DNA of 43,787 bases from NCBI GenBank assembly GCA_034409565.1, contig DAOUMS010000004.1, forward strand, positions 1 through 43,787. Direction: 5' to 3'. A model generated the notes under the pieces. That model saw only the letters and a list, made by a program, of their open reading frames with translations, was not told the origin of the DNA and made no database searches. A program made the translations under genes and the position numbers. Source of the stretch: E44-bin89 sp034409565. Its GTDB lineage: Bacteria > Chloroflexota > Dehalococcoidia > Dehalococcoidales > RBG-16-60-22. Of the stretch, positions 39,841 to 43,787 are shown in pieces. Position 1 is the first letter of the stretch, and each line of letters starts with the position of its first letter.

Positions 39841-41157
39841 CTATTTGTACCTCTGCACCTCAAATTTATACAGGTGGATTGATTCGCTGGAGTCGATGCC
39901 CGCCTTCATGCGGCAGATATCAATCTGCTCATCAACCGTGTCCACGCCCTCAAGGTCGGGCAGCAGCAGGCCGCGGCGGAACCCGCACTCAACGATGACC
40001 CCGTACTTCCGTGGGTCAAGCTCTTTCTGGTTTTTTACCCGTTTGGGTGTGGTAAGCACGTCCACGCTGTACTCAAGGTCCTCCAGTTCCTCGGGGGCGA
40101 CGGGCGGGAAACGGGGGTCGCGGGTGGCGGAGCTGATGGCGTTGCTGATGATTTCCTGGGCGACGCTGGGCCGGGTGGGCTCAAAGGTGCCGATGCAGCC
40201 CCGAAGCTCGCCGAACTTGTGCAGCGATACAAAGACGCCCGCCTTCTGTTTCATCTCCGGGGTCAGTTCTACGGGCGGGGAAATGACCTCGCCCGAGGTC
40301 ACGTAGGTCTCAATGGTGTTCTTGGCCAGCTGCACCAGCTGGTGCATGGCAACGGCTTTGATGATGATGCCCGCATAGCCGACCACCGCCGAATAATCGC
40401 CGGAGGTGTCACCGCTGGTCTGGTACTTTACCAGCTCGGCGGCGGTGGCACCCAGTTCTCTGGCCGCGGCGATAAGGCTGGCGACGGGGGCAACGCCGCA
40501 CATGGAGATATTGTGCTTCTCAACCTGCTGGAGCAGCTCGTCCTCGTCAAGGCGCAGGATGGCGTCTATCGCCTGCCGGTCCTTTCTGGCGGCAGTATCC
40601 TGCGGCTCATAGTGGGTCATGTCGCTGCTGGCCATGATGACCGCTTCCCGCTTGGTATCAGTGATGGCGTGGGCTATCTCCCGGCCGATTTCCCTGTAGG
40701 CGTCAAGGCTGGCAAAGGACATGGTTACGGGCACTATTTTTATGTCTGGTTTGAAATACTGTAAAAAGGGAAGTTGCACTTCTATGGAATGTTCATACTG
40801 ATGGGCGGCCTCGTCTTCCTGCAGGTGGCGCGTAATGCTCAGCAGGTGCTGGGCCAGCTCCGAATCAATCTCCACGTCGCCAAGCGGTGTCTGCCATTTG
40901 CCCTGCGCCATGATGCTCAATGGCTTGCCTCTGCCGGTGTGGTTCGGCCCGAGGATGATAAAGGTGTCTTTAAACCTGACTCTGGAGATGACCGCCCCGG
41001 CCACCGGGCCGGAATAAACGTACCCGGCGTGTGGGGAGACCAGGCCGATAACGTCCTCTTTCTCCGCCGTCTCATCCACCATCTTCTCAATCATCGTTCT
41101 GAGCTGGGAAGTGGAAGAGGGGTAAAACTGTCCGGCGACCACTGGCTGCCTGCTCAT
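39841..41157 (-). CDS. AmmeMemoRadiSam system protein: Memo-AMMECR1 fusion
   Basis: This 438-residue protein joins an N-terminal Memo domain (about 1-270) to a C-terminal AMMECR1 domain. The Memo part has the metal-site type segments SPHAGYVYSGPVAGA, GPNHTGRG and MASSDMTHYEP. The AMMECR1 part has the hallmark LRGCIGTFEPTRPSVAQE and RDPRFPPV, ending VDTVDEQIDICRMKAGI. With the radical SAM enzyme 15 bases away it forms the widespread AmmeMemoRadiSam module, named for its parts and of undefined biochemical role. Fusion of the two proteins is common in this module. It is transcribed after the radical SAM gene. Confidence 0.95.
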   Translation of the reverse strand: MSRQPVVAGQFYPSSTSQLRTMIEKMVDETAEKEDVIGLVSPHAGYVYSGPVAGAVISRVRFKDTFIILGPNHTGRGKPLSIMAQGKWQTPLGDVEIDSELAQHLLSITRHLQEDEAAHQYEHSIEVQLPFLQYFKPDIKIVPVTMSFASLDAYREIGREIAHAITDTKREAVIMASSDMTHYEPQDTAARKDRQAIDAILRLDEDELLQQVEKHNISMCGVAPVASLIAAARELGATAAELVKYQTSGDTSGDYSAVVGYAGIIIKAVAMHQLVQLAKNTIETYVTSGEVISPPVELTPEMKQKAGVFVSLHKFGELRGCIGTFEPTRPSVAQEIISNAISSATRDPRFPPVAPEELEDLEYSVDVLTTPKRVKNQKELDPRKYGVIVECGFRRGLLLPDLEGVDTVDEQIDICRMKAGIDSSESIHLYKFEVQRYK

Positions 41158-41172
41158 TTTAGTTCTCCTTAA

Positions 41173-42189
41173 TTACATTCTAAAGTTAAGTTCCGCACCG
41201 CAAAACCGGCACCTGGAGCCGTCCAGCCCTGCGATTTCAGCCTCGTAACCGAAGCGGCGCACGACAAGCTGGCCGCAGTTGTAGCAGACCGTGTTTTCGC
41301 TCTGGTGGCCGGGAACGTTGCCTGCGTAGATGAACCTGAGGCCCACCTCGTGGCCTATGTTGTAAGCGCGTTCAATGGTGGTGATGGGCGTGGCCGGCAA
41401 ATGCATCAAGTGGTGGTGGGGATAGAAGCGAGTAACGTGCCAGGGGGTCAGCTCCCCCAGTTCATCCTTTATCCAGCGGGCGATGCCCTTTAGCTGCTGG
41501 TCGTCATCGTTCATCGCCGGGATGATGTTGGTCACCACCTCAACGTGCATCTGCCACTTTTCCTTGGCCCTCTTGGCCACTTCAAGAATGTCGCGCCAGT
41601 GATTTATCCTAGCCAGGTCACGGTAGAAAGCGTCCGAAAAGCCTTTGATATCAACACGCCAGGCGTCCAGATAAGGGCCAATGGTGTCCAGCGCTTCCGG
41701 GGTGATGTAGCCGTTGGTCACGTAAACGGTGTAGAGGCCGTTTTTCTTGGCCAGCCTGGCGGAGTCAAGCGTGTACTCAAACCAGACGGTCGGCTCGTTG
41801 TAGGTCCAGGCGATGCCTTGGCAGTGGTACTGCTTGGTGAGGTCAATGGCCGTTTGCGGAGGGACATCGTGGGAGTGGCGCCACGGTTCGTCTTCCCGCG
41901 GGCAGGAGATTTCCCAGTTCTGGCAGTGTTGGCAGTGAAAGTTGCATCCCCACCCCCCGATGGAGAAAGCGAGCGAGCCGGGGTAAAAATGGAAAAGGGG
42001 CTTCTTTTCTATCGGGTCGGCGGCCACCGATGACGCTCTGGCGTAGTTCAGGTTGTATAAAGTACCATCGCGGTTCTGGTACATGCGGCAGACGCCGGTC
42101 TTGCCCGGATTTATGGTGCAACGCCACTGGCAGATGTTACATCGTACTCTGGAGTCGGCTAGCTTTTGGTAGAGCATTGCCTCGGGCAT
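41173..42189 (-). CDS. amrS: AmmeMemoRadiSam system radical SAM enzyme
   Basis: This 338-residue radical SAM protein has the cluster motif CNFHCQHC (CxxxCxxC) in GGWGCNFHCQHCQNWEIS. Four N-terminal cysteines in CNICQWRC and VCRMY, and a C-terminal zinc-ribbon pair (CYNCG and CRFCGAEL), are typical of AmrS. Such enzymes resemble pyruvate formate-lyase activating enzymes. It is the first gene of the pair with the Memo-AMMECR1 fusion and is divergent from the DRTGG gene. Confidence 0.94.
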   Translation of the reverse strand: MPEAMLYQKLADSRVRCNICQWRCTINPGKTGVCRMYQNRDGTLYNLNYARASSVAADPIEKKPLFHFYPGSLAFSIGGWGCNFHCQHCQNWEISCPREDEPWRHSHDVPPQTAIDLTKQYHCQGIAWTYNEPTVWFEYTLDSARLAKKNGLYTVYVTNGYITPEALDTIGPYLDAWRVDIKGFSDAFYRDLARINHWRDILEVAKRAKEKWQMHVEVVTNIIPAMNDDDQQLKGIARWIKDELGELTPWHVTRFYPHHHLMHLPATPITTIERAYNIGHEVGLRFIYAGNVPGHQSENTVCYNCGQLVVRRFGYEAEIAGLDGSRCRFCGAELNFRM

Positions 42190-42291
42190 GGCTTGCGCCC
42201 CCGCTTCTTAGTTAACTTAATTATATCACTCAACCAGAGCCAAATATAGACCTTGAAAACGTAAGCTCAGCGCCTGGTGGCGGCTCTTCTC

Positions 42292-42320
42292 TTTACGAAA
42301 CAGGGATAAGGAATTATAAT
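42292..42320 (+). promoter_or_regulatory. Promoter of the BioD-like/DRTGG gene
   Basis: TTTACG (42292-42297) and a perfect TATAAT (42315-42320) are 17 bases apart, 47 bases before the ATG at 42367. Confidence 0.65.
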
Positions 42321-42366
42321 TAAAGGGCGTGTTCCAGTGATAAATGTGCCGGCTGGAGGTTCTTAT

Positions 42367-43398
42367 ATGGTAGCACTATGCATAGTTTCCCCGCAGGCGG
42401 CGTCAGGCAAGACAGCCCTTGCCATTGGCCTGGGCCGGCAGCTGTTGCGCGAAGGCAAGAAAGTCGGCTTTCTCAGGCCGCTGGTCGGCGAGAAAACATC
42501 GCCAGGCTCGGCCGGTGATGCTGCGTTTGCCAGGCAGGCACTTGACTTAACCGAGGATGTCAATTTATTAAGTCCGTCACTCGATGGCGGCAAAGCCCTG
42601 GCGGACAGGGCCCGTGAGGCCTACATCGAAGTCTCCCAGAACAAAGATTCGGTCATTGTTGAGGGGCACTGTGGGTCAGCGCCGGACGATGATAACAGTA
42701 AAACAGCGTACGAGATTGCCCGGGCCTTGAAGGCCAGAGTAATCGTTGTGGAAAGCTATGCCCGCGGAAAACCGGCACCGCAGTATGCTGATAGCTATCT
42801 TGGCTTCGGTGAGAACCTGCTCGGTTTCATCCTGAACCGGGTGCCGAAGCGGGAACTGAAGCACACCTGCGAGGAGCTCACTTCCCGGTTCACCAGTCCG
42901 GAAATGCGCATCCTGGGCGTCCTGCCTGAAGAAAGGTCGCAGCTTGCCTTCACGGTGGGCGAGTTGGCGGCGCAGATAAACGGGGAGATGCTGAATAACG
43001 GGGAAAAATCGATTGAGCTGGTGGAAAATGTCATGGTCGGGGCAATGTGCGTTGATTCCGGCCTGGACTATTTCGGCCGGAAAGCAGGCAAGGCGGTGGT
43101 GGTCAGAAACGACCGACCGGACATGCAGATGGCGGCGCTGGAGACAGCGACGAGGTGTCTGGTCATCAGCGGTGATGGGGAACCGTTTGACTACGTCCGT
43201 TTCAAGGCAGTTGAGAAAGGCATCCCCATAATTGCCACCCGGAATGACACGGACACGGTCATCAAGCATATCGAGGACTTGCTGGCCCGGACCAGATTTC
43301 ACCAGGAGAAAAAGCTGAACCGGCTGGCCGAAGTGCTGTCGCCGAACCTCGATTTCAAGGCGATTTACGGTGGTCTGGGCTTTATTGACAGAGTATAG
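42367..43398 (+). CDS. BioD-like P-loop/DRTGG-domain protein
   Basis: This 343-residue protein has an N-terminal P-loop fold with SPQAASGKTALAIGLGRQLL, the BioD/CobQ-like NTPase pattern seen at the N-terminus of long phosphotransacetylases. A DRTGG-type domain follows (about 200-300), with VGAMCVDSGLDYFGR and VVVRNDRPDMQMAALE. The start is placed at ATG 42367 because GGAGG lies 7 bases upstream; a GTG 10 codons earlier is less likely. In some bacteria this fusion is the regulatory N-terminus of Pta; here it stands alone without a phosphotransacetylase catalytic domain. The role is unknown, possibly acetyl-CoA or nucleotide sensing. Confidence 0.82.
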   Translation: MVALCIVSPQAASGKTALAIGLGRQLLREGKKVGFLRPLVGEKTSPGSAGDAAFARQALDLTEDVNLLSPSLDGGKALADRAREAYIEVSQNKDSVIVEGHCGSAPDDDNSKTAYEIARALKARVIVVESYARGKPAPQYADSYLGFGENLLGFILNRVPKRELKHTCEELTSRFTSPEMRILGVLPEERSQLAFTVGELAAQINGEMLNNGEKSIELVENVMVGAMCVDSGLDYFGRKAGKAVVVRNDRPDMQMAALETATRCLVISGDGEPFDYVRFKAVEKGIPIIATRNDTDTVIKHIEDLLARTRFHQEKKLNRLAEVLSPNLDFKAIYGGLGFIDRV

Positions 43399-43409
43399 CT
43401 GGCTGGTGG

Positions 43410-43787
43410 CTATTTCTTGCTTCTAGTATGTTGAATGAGCTCGTCAATTGCTTTTACAAATTGCTCATCAAAACTGCCGTAGTATAATGGCTTTATTTTT
43501 TCCCATCGTTTTTGATTTTCTTCAATTGAGATGAGGTTATTCAGGTAGGTAGTTTTCGTTTTAAGTTCCTTGAGCATTTTGTTAAAATTTTCGTGGTACA
43601 TCTGACCATAAAATTGCTGGAAGCCATCCATTAGAAGTCCAAAGTAAGCAATATTCTTTGCCTCTTCTGGAGGAATGGTTTTATCGAGACCGTCTACGGA
43701 GTAAAAAATTTCAGGGTCATCTACACAGATTTGACTGGCCTGGTTGAAGGTAGTAAACAAACCGCGTAGTGTCAGACGGCTCAGGGA
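43410..43787 (-). CDS. Partial AT-rich hypothetical protein
   Basis: The frame is open from the window edge (5' end missing) to a stop at 43410. The visible part ends with about 116 residues such as FNQASQICVDDPEIFYS and a helical tail LIQHTRSKK. No family is recognised. The base composition is AT-rich (about 37 percent GC) against the neighbouring 55-60 percent, as in the HEPN-like gene, which suggests acquisition. It converges on the DRTGG gene. Confidence 0.6.
   Translation of the reverse strand, partial: SLSRLTLRGLFTTFNQASQICVDDPEIFYSVDGLDKTIPPEEAKNIAYFGLLMDGFQQFYGQMYHENFNKMLKELKTKTTYLNNLISIEENQKRWEKIKPLYYGSFDEQFVKAIDELIQHTRSKK

Overview
The window reads as a chromosomal segment of an anaerobic bacterium, most likely a member of the Chloroflexota (Dehalococcoidia-like). 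The reasons are indirect: a solute-binding lipoprotein with a long Ala-Pro linker, a split archaeal-type glutamate synthase, an Actinobacteria/Chloroflexota-style GlnR-like regulator, an isolated 5S rRNA gene, menaquinone genes, many Fe-S and radical SAM proteins, and a mixed GC content (most genes near 55-60 percent, with AT-rich islands). No 16S or 23S gene is present to settle the taxonomy.

Layout. Positions 1-1740 hold a partial minus-strand TIM-barrel/U32-like gene and a plus-strand SDR oxidoreductase. Positions 1885-5033 (minus) are a TRAP transporter operon dctP-dctQ-dctM. It has a strong promoter, an attenuator-like leader containing a 26-codon ORF, and a hairpin between dctP and dctQ. 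Positions 5442-16824 (plus) form a nitrogen-assimilation block: a four-cluster Fe-S protein, a small Ig-like protein, an FAD/NAD(P)H oxidoreductase, a split glutamate synthase (amidotransferase, FMN/Fe-S core and GXGXG subunits), a GlnR-like orphan regulator, then amt-glnB-glnA and glutamine-dependent nadE. A four-repeat GlnR-type box lies directly in front of amt.

Positions 17036-22518 carry a ferritin-like protein, tRNA-Ala(TGC), gatB, secG, a SAM hydroxide adenosyltransferase, a 47-residue zinc ribbon and menA-menG. Positions 22523-27623 (minus) carry a HemN-like radical SAM protein, a YbjQ-family protein, two membrane proteins, cysS, ispF and ispD. Positions 27698-29758 (plus) carry queF, a cupin and a ParA-like ATPase with a small basic DNA-binding-like partner; palindromes sit at both ends of that last pair. 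Positions 29897-35722 (minus) carry radA, the membrane, small and biotin-carrier subunits of a sodium-pumping decarboxylase, clpC and an isolated 5S rRNA gene. Positions 36061-36973 (plus) are remA-gmk. Positions 36976-42189 (minus) are rarA, a glyoxalase/zinc-ribbon fusion, an AT-rich HEPN-like gene and the AmmeMemoRadiSam pair. The window ends with a BioD-like/DRTGG protein (plus) and a partial AT-rich hypothetical gene (minus).

Working together: ammonium entering through Amt is sensed by PII, fixed by glutamine synthetase and passed to the split glutamate synthase, whose electrons probably arrive through the neighbouring FAD and Fe-S proteins. The regulator and its putative operator lie inside the same block, which suggests a self-contained nitrogen regulon. 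The rest is mostly housekeeping. The observations most worth following are the GlnR-type box with its non-phosphorylatable regulator, the TRAP leader, the palindrome-flanked ParA cassette, the HEPN-like gene beside AmmeMemoRadiSam, and abrupt GC changes inside gatB and cysS.
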